Source: Pedobacter ghigonis (GTDB taxonomy: Bacteria > Bacteroidota > Bacteroidia > Sphingobacteriales > Sphingobacteriaceae). From it: DNA of 64,000 nucleotides. The position numbers and the translations under genes were made by a program. Shown piece by piece: positions 46,069 through 54,895 of the stretch (position 1 is its first letter; every line of letters starts with the position of its first letter). The stretch is taken from NCBI RefSeq assembly GCF_903166585.1, contig NZ_CAESCM010000008.1, positions 124,001 to 188,000 of the forward strand, read 5' to 3'. Under the pieces are notes generated by a model that was given only the letters and a program-made list of their open reading frames with translations, was not told the origin of the DNA and did no database searches.

Positions 46069-47788
46069 AATTACTGGTGCTCTGTTGTGAATTGTAAATC
46101 TGAACGTACTCAGGGCTGCTTTTCAGTAGTTCCTGATGGGTTCCTTCTGCGATAATTTCGCCCTGCATCAGCAAGATGACTTTATCATAATGTTCAACAG
46201 AAGCTATTTTTTGGGTAACGGATATGAGGGTTAAACCGGGATAATTTTGCTGGATATTTGCTAAAATCCGCTTTTCGGTATTGGCATCAACTCGGGCAGT
46301 AAAATCATCGAGCAACAATACCTTAGGGTTAAGAGCCAATGCCCTGGCTAGCATAATGCGCTGCTTTTGCCCGCCAGAGAGGCTGCTGCCTCTTTCAGAA
46401 ATAATCGTGTTCAACTGATCGGGCAAAGTTGCTATAAAATCCTTAAGTTCGGCAGTGGCAATGGCTTTGGCCAAAAATTCGTCGGTAACGGTATCGCTAA
46501 AGGCAATATTTTCGCGGATGCTCATGTTAAACATAATACTATCCTGAAAAACAAAGCCTACCTGCTTGTGAAATTCTTCCTGGTTGTAGTTTTTAATTTC
46601 ATGGTCGTCAAAAAGCACTTCGCCACTTCCAGGTTCAATTAAACCGGTTAAAATATATAGCAACTGCGTTTTCCCTGCCGCTGTTGGGCCAATAATTGCC
46701 GTTTTGGAGCCTGCTTTAGCAGAGAAAGAAACAGCTTTTAAGATGGGTTTCTGTCCAAAGTTTAAGCTAATATTTTTGCCTTCTACCGCTCCCGCTAGTG
46801 GGGTAGTAAGTGTACCCGGATGGTTAACTTCTGCAGCATTTAATACACTCTCAATGCGCTGGTATGATGCTGTGGCCTGGGCAATAACATTGCTCATAAA
46901 GCCAATAACCAGAATAGGGAAAATAATGAGCGACAGGTAGCTGCTAAAGGCAGCAAACTCGCCCAGGCTCATCGATCCGGTGATTACAAAATGTCCGCCC
47001 AGAACCAGAATACATAAACCCGATAAGTTGGAAACAAATATGATAATCGGAATTAATCCGGCAAAAAGGCGCAGTATGGAAAGTCCTAAATCCCTGGCTT
47101 TGGCATTTGCATCTAAAAATTTATTGTATTCGAGCTGTTGCGAGTTAATTACGCGGATTAAAGCAGCACCTAAAATGCTCTCGCTAATTACCTTGTTTAA
47201 CCAGTCGATTACTTCCCTGCTCTTTTTAAAAAGTACCCGAACTTTGCTCAGCACAAAGAAAAATGCCCCGCCTATAATCGGTACAATGGCAATAACGCAC
47301 AATGCCAGTTTCCAGTTGATAATTAAAAGCAGAATACTGGCACCAACGATTAAAAAAATAGATGAACAGATGGAAACAATGGCCTGCGAAACGAACATTT
47401 TAATCGAATCGGCATCGGCAGTTAGGTTGGTTAATAATTTTGAGGGGTTAGCCTGAATGATATAAGCATGGCTCTGCCTCGAAATCTGATCAGAAAGCTT
47501 TGTCCTTAAATCGCGGGCTACCCGTTCTGAGGCATAGGTTTGTACAATACTCTGTAAATAAGTAAAGATAAAAACCAGTACAATGGCACCGGCAAATTGA
47601 ATCAGGATCGATTGTAAGTGAAATGTTTTATTGGTGTAAGAGTCGATTCCGTGTGCAATGATTTTAGGTAAGAGCAGGTTTATGCCGTTACTTAACAGGG
47701 CAAACAGGATCAGCATTAAAATTAAGCCCCTGTAATTTCCTAACAAACTGAAAATACTGGGCTTTTTGGCTGCTTTGGGTTTTTCCAT
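46052..47788 (-). CDS. ABC exporter half-transporter, degenerate-site partner
   Basis: Half exporter of 578 aa with a six-helix membrane domain (about 18-310) and an ATPase domain (about 335-570). Walker A is GPTAAGKTQLL and the signature is canonical LSGGQKQR. Walker B is VLLLDDFTARVD, with Asp in place of the catalytic Glu. The switch position reads SVTQKIAS, where a Gln replaces His. These changes mark the degenerate subunit, as in TM287/288 or BmrCD. It is the first gene of the two-gene operon. A TAAATTTG -7-like element lies at 47816-47823 (minus strand). Confidence 0.92.
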   Translation of the reverse strand: MEKPKAAKKPSIFSLLGNYRGLILMLILFALLSNGINLLLPKIIAHGIDSYTNKTFHLQSILIQFAGAIVLVFIFTYLQSIVQTYASERVARDLRTKLSDQISRQSHAYIIQANPSKLLTNLTADADSIKMFVSQAIVSICSSIFLIVGASILLLIINWKLALCVIAIVPIIGGAFFFVLSKVRVLFKKSREVIDWLNKVISESILGAALIRVINSQQLEYNKFLDANAKARDLGLSILRLFAGLIPIIIFVSNLSGLCILVLGGHFVITGSMSLGEFAAFSSYLSLIIFPILVIGFMSNVIAQATASYQRIESVLNAAEVNHPGTLTTPLAGAVEGKNISLNFGQKPILKAVSFSAKAGSKTAIIGPTAAGKTQLLYILTGLIEPGSGEVLFDDHEIKNYNQEEFHKQVGFVFQDSIMFNMSIRENIAFSDTVTDEFLAKAIATAELKDFIATLPDQLNTIISERGSSLSGGQKQRIMLARALALNPKVLLLDDFTARVDANTEKRILANIQQNYPGLTLISVTQKIASVEHYDKVILLMQGEIIAEGTHQELLKSSPEYVQIYNSQQSTSNYELQS

Positions 47789-47987
47789 TCAATGAAGTAC
47801 CTAAATTGTGGTGTTCAAATTTAACCCAATTATTTGATTTCGTTTGTAAGAAAATTATGAAGAATTGAATGCTCAAAGTGACTTAAGGGTCGAAGAAGTA
47901 TATGTTCAAAATGAGAGAAGGATTGAATGATTGAATCTCTTTGAAATCCGCATTCAATCCCTCTCTCACTCAATCCTTCAATCCCCC

Positions 47988-48590
47988 CTACTTGCTTTCC
48001 TTCAAAACCATATCAATGGTAATGGCGGTAGCAACAATGGCCACTTTTTGATCGCTTTCTGCGTAACTTGGGTCGATAGAAACATTGTATTTATCGGCTG
48101 TGGTAAATACTTCTTTTAAAGCACCAGCCCATTTTTTGTTTATTTTACCCAGTTCTGCACCTGCATTGTTGGTAATGCTGAAATTCCATGCTTTCCAATC
48201 GCCGGTTATTTTAGCAATCTCATCACCCGAAACCGGGTTAGAAATGGTGAACGTAGGTTTAAAAAACTTAAATTTTTGCTTAATAATGCCTACTTCTACA
48301 CCCACCGGGTCGGTAACTGTAATTTTCGACATCCAGAAGGTCCACCCTCTGCTTATCGTAGCCTGCAACTGGTCGTTTACATCGGTAATTTCCAGTTTAA
48401 AGGGCATCATCCGTTTATCAATCAAAAAGGTTAATGCCTTTTGCCAGCCACTGATGCGTTGTTTAATTATGCCAATTTGGGCACCCTGATCGTTGTAAAC
48501 CTTGTACTCGTTCGCAAACTTTAAAAAGTTTACCTTTTCGTCAATAAAATACTCGTCGCTTAAAAAAAATGTAGGGATCTGCTTATTCAT
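47988..48590 (-). CDS. LURP-one/phospholipid scramblase-like protein
   Basis: Protein of 200 aa starting MNKQIPTFFLSDEYFIDEKV; the open frame upstream of this has no support. Repeated beta units (YKVYNDQGAQIGIIKQR, KLEITDVNDQLQATISRGW, KITVTDPVGVEVGIIKQKF, FTISNPVSGDEIAKITGDW, FSITNNAGAELGKINKKW) form the Tubby-like barrel of LURP-one and scramblase-related proteins. There is no signal peptide. The role in bacteria is not established. It is divergent from the CvfB-like gene, across 122 bp. Confidence 0.82.
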   Translation of the reverse strand: MNKQIPTFFLSDEYFIDEKVNFLKFANEYKVYNDQGAQIGIIKQRISGWQKALTFLIDKRMMPFKLEITDVNDQLQATISRGWTFWMSKITVTDPVGVEVGIIKQKFKFFKPTFTISNPVSGDEIAKITGDWKAWNFSITNNAGAELGKINKKWAGALKEVFTTADKYNVSIDPSYAESDQKVAIVATAITIDMVLKESK

Positions 48591-48662
48591 GTATGGATCA
48601 TATTTAGATAAGCTGCTAAAATATATAAAAAATTTAAATCGACCGTAGCCTTTAAAGATTGT

Positions 48663-48670
48663 TACCTTTG
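48663..48670 (+). promoter_or_regulatory. -7 element for the CvfB-like gene
   Basis: TACCTTTG matches TAnnTTTG, 43 bp before the ATG at 48713. The -33 region is not clear. Confidence 0.5.
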
Positions 48671-48712
48671 TAGCGCAAAAGCCATTGAAGAAAATGGTTA
48701 AACCCACAAAAA

Positions 48713-49555
48713 ATGATTGAAATAGGAAAATACAACGAACTAAGAGTATTAAGTAAAACCGAAGCTGGTTTAAATTTAACCGACGGCGATAAACTGGTTA
48801 TCCTGCCCTATGTACATGTACCCAAAGGGCTCGAAATTGGCGATAATATCTCGGTTTTCGTGTTTGTACAAAAAGATGGCCGTTTAACGGGTACCACACA
48901 AAAAGCCTACGCCGAAGTTGGCGATTTCGCTTTTTTAAAGGTGGTATCAGATGAGGATGGTGTTTTTATGGATTTAGGCATCGATAAAGATGTTTATGTG
49001 CCAGAGCGCGAGCAAAAGAGGCCAATGCAAAAAGGCTATAAATATGTAGTTTATTTATATCTCGATGAAAATAACGACCGCTTACTCGCATCATCAAAAC
49101 TATACGATTTTGTAGAGGAAGAAAATTTTGATTTCGAAGAAGGCGATGAGGTAAGTTTATTGATTACCGAAGAAACCGATCTGGGTTTCAATGCCATTAT
49201 TAACAATACTTACATTGGTTTATTGTACCACAATGAGGTTTTTGATAATATCCAGATTGGCGATATGCGCAAGGGATGGATCAAAAAAATCCGTGTGGAA
49301 GGTAAAATCGACCTAACCTTACAGCCAAGTGGCTACGGACACATTTTAGATTCGAAAGAAGTGATTTTAGCTGCGCTTAAGAAAAGTGGCGGCATAATCG
49401 AACTGGGCGACAAAAGCTCTCCTGAAGAGATTTATCACCGTTTCCAGATCAGCAAAAGTGCTTTTAAGAAAACCATTGGTTCTTTATATAAAGAGCGTTT
49501 AATTATGCTTTCTGATGACTCGATCAGGCTGTTAACCGACGACGAGGCGGAGTAG
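48713..49555 (+). CDS. S1-like RNA-binding protein, CvfB family
   Basis: RNA-binding protein of 280 aa made of tandem S1/OB domains: about 1-62 (KYNELRVLSKTEAGLNLTDG), 65-140 (GDFAFLKVVSDEDGVFMDLG) and 145-215 (GDEVSLLITEETDLGFNAII). A C-terminal winged helix follows (about 225-280: ILAALKKSGGIIELGDKSSP, then EEIYHRFQISKSAFKKTIG). This is the CvfB layout, named after a Staphylococcus aureus virulence regulator. The cellular role in Bacteroidota is unknown. It is a single gene, convergent with the 4HB sensor gene. Confidence 0.9.
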   Translation: MIEIGKYNELRVLSKTEAGLNLTDGDKLVILPYVHVPKGLEIGDNISVFVFVQKDGRLTGTTQKAYAEVGDFAFLKVVSDEDGVFMDLGIDKDVYVPEREQKRPMQKGYKYVVYLYLDENNDRLLASSKLYDFVEEENFDFEEGDEVSLLITEETDLGFNAIINNTYIGLLYHNEVFDNIQIGDMRKGWIKKIRVEGKIDLTLQPSGYGHILDSKEVILAALKKSGGIIELGDKSSPEEIYHRFQISKSAFKKTIGSLYKERLIMLSDDSIRLLTDDEAE

Positions 49556-49567
49556 TCGTTTAAAATA

Positions 49568-49623
49568 GCCACGGAGACTCAGATTTACACATATTATTCT
49601 GTGCCTTCCGTGAATCCGTGGCT
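49568..49623. terminator. Hairpin between convergent genes
   Basis: AGCCACGGA (49568-49576) pairs with TCCGTGGCT (49615-49623). The GTGGCTAAAACTGAGG segment after it is repeated around 49646-49661. It sits between two convergent stops and may serve both genes. It lacks a U tract. Confidence 0.4.
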
Positions 49624-49663
49624 AAAACTGAGGTAATCCTATCAGTGGCTAAAACTGAGGCAA

Positions 49664-50335
49664 TCAGTTTAAATTAAACTTCTCGTTCTGGATTTTAACC
49701 GCATTTGATGCCGAAATAATGGCCACAATCATAATACCAATTACGATAGCCAAAATAACCTGCAGGGTAGAATAAACCTTTGTTCCTGACACAAAAATTT
49801 TCGAATCCTTAATCAGTTCATCTCCAACCTTTGACTGGATTTTTATTAAGGCCGAAAGCTTATCGAAAGTTTGGTTAGCAGCATTCCTCCCTACCGATTC
49901 GTAAACCTTAAGGCCTTCTGTACGGCTCAGGCTAAGCGCTTTATTTTCGAGCTCCTTTTGAACGAAAAGTGCATTTTTCAAATCGTTGAGAAAGCTTTTT
50001 TCCTGTTTTACCAACAGGGTTAGTCCATATTTATGAATTGCCGAATCAATTTTGCGGTTATGATGGTTAATTTTACCGACACTTACCGCAGCAGGCACGG
50101 CATTGTCGGTTATAAACGCATCCTGCAGCACAGCATTTTTATGGTACAAATTTTCAGCAACGAAATACAGATCGGTTGCAGGCACCAGCCTGTCATTGTA
50201 CATCGAAATAAAAGATTCGTTGATTTTCTTCACGCTTTTATCTTCCAGAAAACGGATCAGCAACGTACAGCACATGATGCAGAAAAGTAAAAAGGCAATT
50301 TTCACTTTATTTTTAAGACTAAAAGCAAATTTCAT
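49664..50335 (-). CDS. Stand-alone four-helix-bundle (4HB_MCP-like) sensor protein
   Basis: A 223-aa protein with a membrane helix at about 12-28 (VKIAFLLFCIMCCTLLI), a periplasmic helical region (about 30-185) resembling the 4HB_MCP ligand-binding domain of chemoreceptors, and a second helix at about 195-212 (LQVILAIVIGIMIVAIIS). A cytoplasmic tail of about 10 residues follows. No HAMP, kinase or MCP signalling domain follows. It may signal through a partner, or only bind a ligand. The gene is single. Confidence 0.78.
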   Translation of the reverse strand: MKFAFSLKNKVKIAFLLFCIMCCTLLIRFLEDKSVKKINESFISMYNDRLVPATDLYFVAENLYHKNAVLQDAFITDNAVPAAVSVGKINHHNRKIDSAIHKYGLTLLVKQEKSFLNDLKNALFVQKELENKALSLSRTEGLKVYESVGRNAANQTFDKLSALIKIQSKVGDELIKDSKIFVSGTKVYSTLQVILAIVIGIMIVAIISASNAVKIQNEKFNLN

Positions 50336-50356
50336 ATTTAGTTAGTATAATTTGGA

Positions 50357-50478
50357 CCACAAAGTCACGAAGACACAAAAATTAGGTTTTCAAAACTTAT
50401 CTTATTATCAGCATTTAATAGGTTATTGATGATAAACATATTAAAATCGCAAACCTTTGTGACTTTGCGTCTTAGTGG
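50357..50478. repeat. Imperfect inverted repeat of the CCACTAAGACGCAAAGTCAC type
   Basis: CCACAAAGTCACGAAGACAC (50357-50376) faces GTGACTTTGCGTCTTAGTGG (50459-50478). The arms are variants of a dispersed intergenic sequence I associate with Bacteroidota genomes. It fills most of the 167-bp gap upstream of the 4HB gene. Confidence 0.6.
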
Positions 50479-50502
50479 TTATTTTCAATTTGAGTAATCA
50501 TA

Positions 50503-51936
50503 TTAATAGTAATCTTCCTGTGCCGTCTTCGCAAAAAGCTGTGGCGCAAAATTGACTAAATATAACTCTTTTTTTGCACGGGTTACAGCGGTGTATAACC
50601 AGCGTAAAAAATCGAGGTCTATCATGTCTTCAGTTAAATAACCCTGATCGGCAAAAACAGCATCCCACTGCCCACCCTGTGCTTTATGACAGGTTACCGC
50701 GTAAGCAAATTTAATTTGCAAGGCATTATAAAAAGGATCGGCCTTTATGGCCAACATGCGCTGCCTTTTATTGGCAATGTGTTCATAATCTTCATTGAGG
50801 CCATCAAAAAGCTTTTTATTCTGCTCATAAGGCAAATTGGCCGATTCTAAATTCAAGGTATCGAGCATCACCTTACAGCTAATTTGTCCTGCTGCCGGAA
50901 AATCCATAAACTCCAGCGTAGCATCGGCAAAACGGAAACCATAGCGTTCTTCTTCTCCCCGCACACGGATTACTTTAGCCATATCGCCATTGGCAATAAA
51001 AGCAGTTTCATCATTATCGGGCAGCCAGAAATAATTATTCCGAACAACCATAATCTGGTCGCCGCCTGTAAGTTCTTCTTCGCGGTAAAGCAGGCGCGCC
51101 CTGATTTGCTGGTTATACACATTGGCCGTTTTGTTAGAACGGCAAACCACCAGTGTATTTTCGATACCGAACTTGCGGTAGGCATATTCCAGCCCTTCTA
51201 CCAGGCGCGCGCCCGGCATATTGTAAATGTCCTGATAATTTTTGGTGAGGAATTTAGGCAAAGGGTTTTCAGGATTTTTGGCAATCTGGTTGCGCAACAT
51301 CGTCGCATTGGCTAGAATGCCCGATTTTTTCCCTTGCCGCACCACTTCCTTCAACTCTACCGAGGTAACCGAGAGATAGAAATGATCTTTCAGGTATTGC
51401 TCGTTTAAAGCCGGACTATCTAAACTTCCTACCGGAGGTAACTGGGCTGTATCGCCAACAAACAGCAAAAAACAGTTCTTATCATTATACACAAACTCCA
51501 GCAAATCCCTCAATATCGAAGAACCAGTTTCGTTAAATTCATCCGCAATCATCGAAGCTTCATCGATAATAAAAACAGTATTATCAGCCAGGTTTGGTGC
51601 CAGCTGAAACTGCATTTCGGGCGAAGTAGCCGAGCGTTTGCGGTAAATTCTTTTGTGTATGGTCAGTGCTTTGCGGTTGGCATACTGGCTCATCACCTTC
51701 GCCGCCCTACCCGTTGGTGCCAGTAGCTCGCTTTTGAGATTAAATTTAGCTAAAACCTTTACCAAAGCTGCTACAGAAGTGGTTTTACCCGTACCTGCGT
51801 AGCCTTTTAAAACAAAACACCGCTCATCGTCTTTATCCTGCAAAAACTTCGACATCCGTTCGCAAAAGAGCATTTGCTCCTTAGTGGGCGGATGTGCATA
51901 AGCCTGGGCAATGAGTTGACTTTTATCGGTAATCAT
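50503..51936 (-). CDS. RecD-like ATP-dependent DNA helicase
   Basis: Superfamily 1 helicase of 477 aa related to RecD/AAA_30 proteins, without the N-terminal extension of RecD2. Motif I is KGYAGTGKTTSVAAL, motif II is VFIIDEASMIADE, motif III is LLFVGDTAQLPPVGS, and motifs V-VI are YAVTCHKAQGGQWDAVF and LYTAVTRAKKELYLV. It should unwind DNA 5'-3' during repair or recombination. No RecB or RecC gene is nearby, so it is likely a stand-alone enzyme. Single gene. Confidence 0.92.
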   Translation of the reverse strand: MITDKSQLIAQAYAHPPTKEQMLFCERMSKFLQDKDDERCFVLKGYAGTGKTTSVAALVKVLAKFNLKSELLAPTGRAAKVMSQYANRKALTIHKRIYRKRSATSPEMQFQLAPNLADNTVFIIDEASMIADEFNETGSSILRDLLEFVYNDKNCFLLFVGDTAQLPPVGSLDSPALNEQYLKDHFYLSVTSVELKEVVRQGKKSGILANATMLRNQIAKNPENPLPKFLTKNYQDIYNMPGARLVEGLEYAYRKFGIENTLVVCRSNKTANVYNQQIRARLLYREEELTGGDQIMVVRNNYFWLPDNDETAFIANGDMAKVIRVRGEEERYGFRFADATLEFMDFPAAGQISCKVMLDTLNLESANLPYEQNKKLFDGLNEDYEHIANKRQRMLAIKADPFYNALQIKFAYAVTCHKAQGGQWDAVFADQGYLTEDMIDLDFLRWLYTAVTRAKKELYLVNFAPQLFAKTAQEDYY

Positions 51937-52122
51937 GAAAGGGTTATGGTTTAACTGGTTAATCGGTTAATTGTTTGGCAGCGCAAATGAGCCTGTCTTT
52001 TGCACAAGCAAGTATTATCTTTTTTTGGAATTTAACGGAAAAATGGCATCAGGATCAAACCAACAGTATCATACCTCTCCACCCTATACAATCGCTATAC
52101 TCCCGGCACTATGCTTTTGCGA

Positions 52123-53262
52123 CTACAAAAGTAACGTTTCTATGCGGTGTGCCATTACCATATTTTGTTTTTTGCTATGGCTAAAAATGGTAAAATGACC
52201 ATCTTGTGAAGCTACCAGGCCAATGGCATCGGGCTGGTCGTTTACAAACTGAGCTACGGAGAAGTGCCTAGTTCCACCTAACTGGCCGGGATACAGAATT
52301 TTATCTTCACCTCCTAAAATCGGTTCAGAAAAAGCAATCTGGTCTACAGTAGGTTTCCCTTTTGCACGACCAATTTTAGCCCCAAAGGCAATCAGACCAA
52401 ACTCTTCATTGATAATAGTTGCGCCATCAACAGCAGTTAAACCGGCAAGGTGCTCAACCTCCCGGCGAACAGCACCCTGCGAGAAAATCTCACTCTGGTT
52501 ACCACTTTGTTTGGCCAGGTTGGATAAACCACAAAAAGGTGGCTCAACCAGGTATTGAATGGGGTGAATAATCGATTCTTCCCATTTTGTATCGCCTTTA
52601 GGCACAATTAGCAAAGCTCCGCCACGCCCATGGGCACGCATCGAAACCGCAAACTGGATCAGGATATTAATCGGATCGTTCCAGCTGGCCAGAACCGTTA
52701 AATCGAGTAAAGCTTTTAAAATTGGCGGGCAATCACGGTTCGTGCAGCTGGTATCGTCTACAATCCTGATCTGCTCTCCTTTTAAAACAGCCACATTTGT
52801 AAACTTGCCAATGCCGTATATTCTGCGGTGTTTAATTACGATCAAACCCGGTTCAGAAACATCAACCACAAAGCAAAAATTCGGGATATTGAGTGTAGTT
52901 CCCCAGATATACAGTTCGCCATCTTCTTCCCAAACGCCCAGGTGAATTCCCGAACGTTCGATACCTGGTGCTATTTTAGTTAAGGTATTGGCATTTAATG
53001 CCAGTTTTTTAGCGAAATGCAGGGGTTTAGAAGCTTGTCCTGGAGGTAAAAAAGCAATAGAAATGCGCGGCGAGTGCCCTTCTTCCTTACGCAAACTGCT
53101 CCAGAAAGCCACGTCAATAATCGCTTCAATAATTTTACTGCTGGGTTGAGTAGCCAAATCTACCTCACCTTGTGCAATTGCATTTTTGTGTAGTTTAATA
53201 AAATGTTGCTCAATAGTAGCGGCAATCGTGTTTGCTGCTTTATAGGTAGGCTTGTAACTCAT
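52123..53262 (-). CDS. DAC-like (diadenylate cyclase fold) protein with N-terminal DACNV-type sensor domain
   Basis: Soluble protein of 379 aa. Residues about 1-195 look like the putative DACNV sensor domain (HSPRISIAFLPPGQASKPLH, IHLGVWEEDGELYIWGT). Residues about 200-375 look like a DisA/CdaA-type diadenylate cyclase: the strand AHGRGGALLIVPKG, the D-G-A motif at 279-281 (LTAVDGATIINEEFGLIAFG), and LGGTRHFSVAQF at 329-338, where the usual R-H-R is R-H-F (332-334). It may make c-di-AMP, make another nucleotide, or only bind one. The N-domain assignment is from memory of the family pattern and is less certain than the DAC match. Confidence 0.75.
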   Translation of the reverse strand: MSYKPTYKAANTIAATIEQHFIKLHKNAIAQGEVDLATQPSSKIIEAIIDVAFWSSLRKEEGHSPRISIAFLPPGQASKPLHFAKKLALNANTLTKIAPGIERSGIHLGVWEEDGELYIWGTTLNIPNFCFVVDVSEPGLIVIKHRRIYGIGKFTNVAVLKGEQIRIVDDTSCTNRDCPPILKALLDLTVLASWNDPINILIQFAVSMRAHGRGGALLIVPKGDTKWEESIIHPIQYLVEPPFCGLSNLAKQSGNQSEIFSQGAVRREVEHLAGLTAVDGATIINEEFGLIAFGAKIGRAKGKPTVDQIAFSEPILGGEDKILYPGQLGGTRHFSVAQFVNDQPDAIGLVASQDGHFTIFSHSKKQNMVMAHRIETLLL

Positions 53263-53340
53263 GTTCCGAATTTAAGCCGAATATTTTGATTTTTGAATAG
53301 CCGAAAGGTTTGATTTTGGTAAAAAGATTTGAGTAAATTT

Positions 53341-53376
53341 TAGCCACAGATTTTCACAGATAAACACAGATTTTGA
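53341..53376. repeat. GCCACAGATTTTCACAGATAA-type dispersed repeat
   Basis: A tract of CACAGAT units (CCACAGATTTTCACAGATAA, then ACACAGATT) lies between divergent genes. The reverse complement of a similar tract ends each unit of the 55513-55992 array. Confidence 0.6.
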
Positions 53377-53457
53377 ATCGGAACAACAAATTGATATAAA
53401 AAAACTCGCTGTGTTCATTCCTTTTATATGTGGTTTAATTCTTTTGTGTACTTTCAA

Positions 53458-53489
53458 TTGCTGTTAATCCTTAAAAAAACCTATTTTTG
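53458..53489 (+). promoter_or_regulatory. Promoter of the DUF3822-rsmD operon, possibly leaderless
   Basis: TTG (53458-53460), a 21-bp spacer and TATTTTTG (53482-53489) match the Bacteroidota consensus. The ATG is at 53495, so transcription probably starts at or beside the start codon. Confidence 0.65.
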
Positions 53490-53494
53490 TTTCA

Positions 53495-54301
53495 ATGAGT
53501 AATAACAGCCTTTTATTAGTCGACCCGAATTTTAAAGCTGATGCATCTGCAAACTGCCATTTATTATTAAAAATAACGAATGATAGTTTTTCTTATGCAG
53601 TAGTAAATAAAGATACGGATGAGATTAAGCTAATTTTCGATAAACAGGGCTGTGATGACGTACAAAAGGATTTAAAAACTGCTTTTGAAACCGACCAATA
53701 CCTCTCGCTCAATTACGCTGAAATTAAAGCCGCCGTGCATACCGCTAATTTTATATTCATTCCAGACGAATGGTTTGATGGCGAAAACCTGGCGGTGTAC
53801 TCCAATTACCTAGGTACAGATGCGAAAATTTACACTAAACACAATCCTGCTTTAGGTTTTAATACTGTTTTCTGCTTAAATGATGAAGTGAAAGCACATT
53901 TACCCGAAAACGCTAACCTCTTTCCACAATCGGAGCCACTGGTTGCCTTATTTAACCATCTGGCGGATGAATCGCTGCTCATCGATTTTACAGCAATCTC
54001 TTTCAATGTATTGTACACCCGAAACAAAAAGGTTGTTTTTCAAAATCATTACCAATCAGAAAACGCTGAGGAATTTAACTATTTCCTCTTGCTGATTATT
54101 GAGCAGCTCAACCTAAATGAGCAGATCCCCGTTTATATCCAGGGCATTATCAACGAAGACGACGAGCACTATAACTGCCTGTTAAAATATTTCAATCAAC
54201 TTTATTTCTTTCTCCCGGCGGGAAAACAAAACAGCGAACTGTTGGCCGATATGCCCAAACATTATTTCAGCGGTTTGCTTGCTTTAGATTTATGCGAATA
54301 A
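53495..54301 (+). CDS. DUF3822 family protein
   Basis: Soluble protein of 268 aa of the DUF3822 family, which in Bacteroidota usually sits directly before rsmD, as here. The layout suggests an actin-like ATPase fold without clear phosphate loops (NDSFSYAVVNKDTDEIKLIF at the start, SLLIDFTAISFNVLYTRNKK in the middle). A role linked to ribosome maturation is suggested only by the conserved pairing. Its 3' end overlaps rsmD by 10 bp. Confidence 0.85.
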   Translation: MSNNSLLLVDPNFKADASANCHLLLKITNDSFSYAVVNKDTDEIKLIFDKQGCDDVQKDLKTAFETDQYLSLNYAEIKAAVHTANFIFIPDEWFDGENLAVYSNYLGTDAKIYTKHNPALGFNTVFCLNDEVKAHLPENANLFPQSEPLVALFNHLADESLLIDFTAISFNVLYTRNKKVVFQNHYQSENAEEFNYFLLLIIEQLNLNEQIPVYIQGIINEDDEHYNCLLKYFNQLYFFLPAGKQNSELLADMPKHYFSGLLALDLCE

Positions 54302-54828
54302 TTGGTGGCAAATTAAAGGGGATCCGCTTGCAGCCCCCTGCAAACTTACCTGTACGCCCTACAACTGATATGGCTAAAGAAGCCTTGTTCAATATCCTGA
54401 ATAACCGTTACGATTTTGAAAACTGCAGTGTTTTAGATCTGTTTTGCGGTACAGGCAACCTGACTTTCGAATTCGCCTCGCGCGATGCCGCAAACATTTT
54501 GGCCGTAGATATGGATTATGGTTGCGTAAACTGGGTTAAAAACACAGCAAAGAAGTATGAATTTGAGCAGGTAGAAGTGCGCAAAGGCGATGTTTTTAAA
54601 TTATTGAAACAGCTAACAGGTAGTTACGATCTGATTTTTGCAGATCCACCTTACCATTTAGCCAACATTCCACAATTACCCGTTTTAGTGCAGGAGCAAC
54701 AGTTGCTTAAACCCGATGGCTTACTGGTAGTAGAGCACCAAAGCAACATGCGCCTGAATAATCAGCCTGGCTATCAGGAAACACGCAAATACGGCAATTC
54801 ATCCTTTAGTTTTTTTGAATTTATATAA
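54292..54828 (+). CDS. rsmD: 16S rRNA (guanine(966)-N2)-methyltransferase RsmD
   Basis: SAM-dependent rRNA methyltransferase of 178 aa. It starts MRIIGGKLKGIRL, the conserved family opening. RPTTDMAKEALFNIL follows. The SAM motif is VLDLFCGTGNLTFEFASR and the catalytic (D/N)PPY motif is LIFADPPYHL. It methylates G966 of 16S rRNA. Translation is coupled to DUF3822 by overlap. Confidence 0.95.
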   Translation: MRIIGGKLKGIRLQPPANLPVRPTTDMAKEALFNILNNRYDFENCSVLDLFCGTGNLTFEFASRDAANILAVDMDYGCVNWVKNTAKKYEFEQVEVRKGDVFKLLKQLTGSYDLIFADPPYHLANIPQLPVLVQEQQLLKPDGLLVVEHQSNMRLNNQPGYQETRKYGNSSFSFFEFI

Positions 54829-54895
54829 AAGTTTTTCAATATATGAATCCGTTTTTAATCAAAATTTAGTTTGCTTATGGCAAGGATAGACAATT

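Noticed and set aside
47885..47987. Inverted GGATTGAAT / ATTCAATCC tract as an attachment site
   Set aside because: Simple repetitive sequence between an ABC gene start and a gene end; no integrase or mobile gene is near.
48591..48707. N-terminal extension of the scramblase-like protein
   Set aside because: The extra 39 residues are low-complexity aromatic sequence from the divergent intergenic region.
50884..51315. Plus-strand open frame of 143 aa
   Set aside because: Antisense of the RecD-like helicase, whose motifs are complete on the minus strand.
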